A stretch of DNA of 34,401 nucleotides from Nostoc sp. WHI (GTDB lineage Bacteria; Cyanobacteriota; Cyanobacteriia; Cyanobacteriales; Nostocaceae): contig NZ_WBKM01000214.1 of NCBI RefSeq assembly GCF_015714725.1, forward strand, positions 1-34,401, written 5' to 3'. Position numbers and translations under genes: made by a program. The number at the start of each line of letters is the position of its first letter. Within the stretch, counting starts at the first letter, position 1. This document shows, piece by piece, positions 34,303 to 34,401 of the stretch. Below the pieces are notes generated by a model. It was given only the letters and a program-made list of their open reading frames with translations, searched no databases and was not told the DNA's origin.

Positions 34303-34401
34303 TTTGGTAAATCTCCAAGTATTTAAAACTTTGTCAGGATAATGCTTGTTTCGGTTCTTTAGTTGGTTAATAACACCATCCATTCTCTAGAGCAGTTAAG
34401 C
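34303..34401. other. Upstream flank of the RTX gene at the window edge
   Basis: 99 bases. No gene. GGAG lies about 13 bases ahead of the ATG. A single CTTAACTG on the minus strand resembles half of a Pho repeat but has no partner at 11-bp spacing. The promoter is probably outside the window. Confidence 0.4.

Noticed and set aside
34303..34401. Pho box upstream of the RTX exoprotein gene
   Set aside because: Only one CTTAACTG-like repeat is present and no partner occurs at 11-bp spacing. The real promoter is probably beyond the window.

Overview
The window looks like chromosome from a filamentous cyanobacterium of the Nostoc/Anabaena type. The octamer GCGATCGC (HIP1) recurs throughout, intergenic DNA carries heptanucleotide tandem repeats and several families of short palindromic repeats, and cyanobacterial gene families are present (ABA4-like protein, DUF4330, DUF29, PEP-CTERM protein, RTX proteins with a cyanobacterial C-terminal tail). 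No rRNA, tRNA, CRISPR array, phage gene or intact transposase was seen.

Layout. 1-5 kb: a TetR-type regulator diverges from a pair of M16 zinc-peptidase genes, one catalytic and one lacking the zinc motif, separated by a 261-bp inverted-repeat element. 4.5-5.0 kb: a 443-bp inverted-repeat element with a nine-copy 21-bp tandem array. 5-6.2 kb: lspA and bioY on the minus strand. 6.4-10.6 kb: a phosphate-uptake locus pstS-pstC-pstA-pstB preceded by three tandem Pho-box repeats. 10.7-19.8 kb: a four-gene minus-strand cluster encoding three exported DUF11-type proteins and a 1341-residue predicted outer-membrane beta-barrel protein. 20.3-22 kb: cobW and an ABA4-like membrane protein on the plus strand. 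22-24.6 kb: a tight minus-strand operon SemiSWEET - B12-binding/radical SAM protein - CPXCG zinc protein - SRPBCC protein. 24.7-28.1 kb: DUF29 gene, a decayed second SemiSWEET copy, a PPP-family phosphatase, an M48 peptidase and a DUF4330 protein. 28.4-34.3 kb: a PEP-CTERM protein and a very large RTX exoprotein with lamin-tail, beta-propeller and endonuclease/exonuclease/phosphatase domains.

How they fit together. The pst genes form a high-affinity phosphate ABC importer, and the Pho box suggests induction under phosphate starvation. The large secreted EEP-domain protein could release phosphate from extracellular nucleic acid, but no Pho box was found in the short stretch upstream of it. The DUF11/barrel cluster is the best candidate for an uncharacterised system: exported Ig-like proteins plus an outer-membrane barrel made from one locus, probably an envelope or surface structure. 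CobW (cobalt delivery for B12 synthesis) lies near a B12-binding radical SAM protein, but a functional link is only inference.

Limits: all family assignments come from reading motifs and protein character by eye, with no database search. Start codons were moved from the longest possible ORF where a better ATG or family N-terminus was visible, and these cases are stated.
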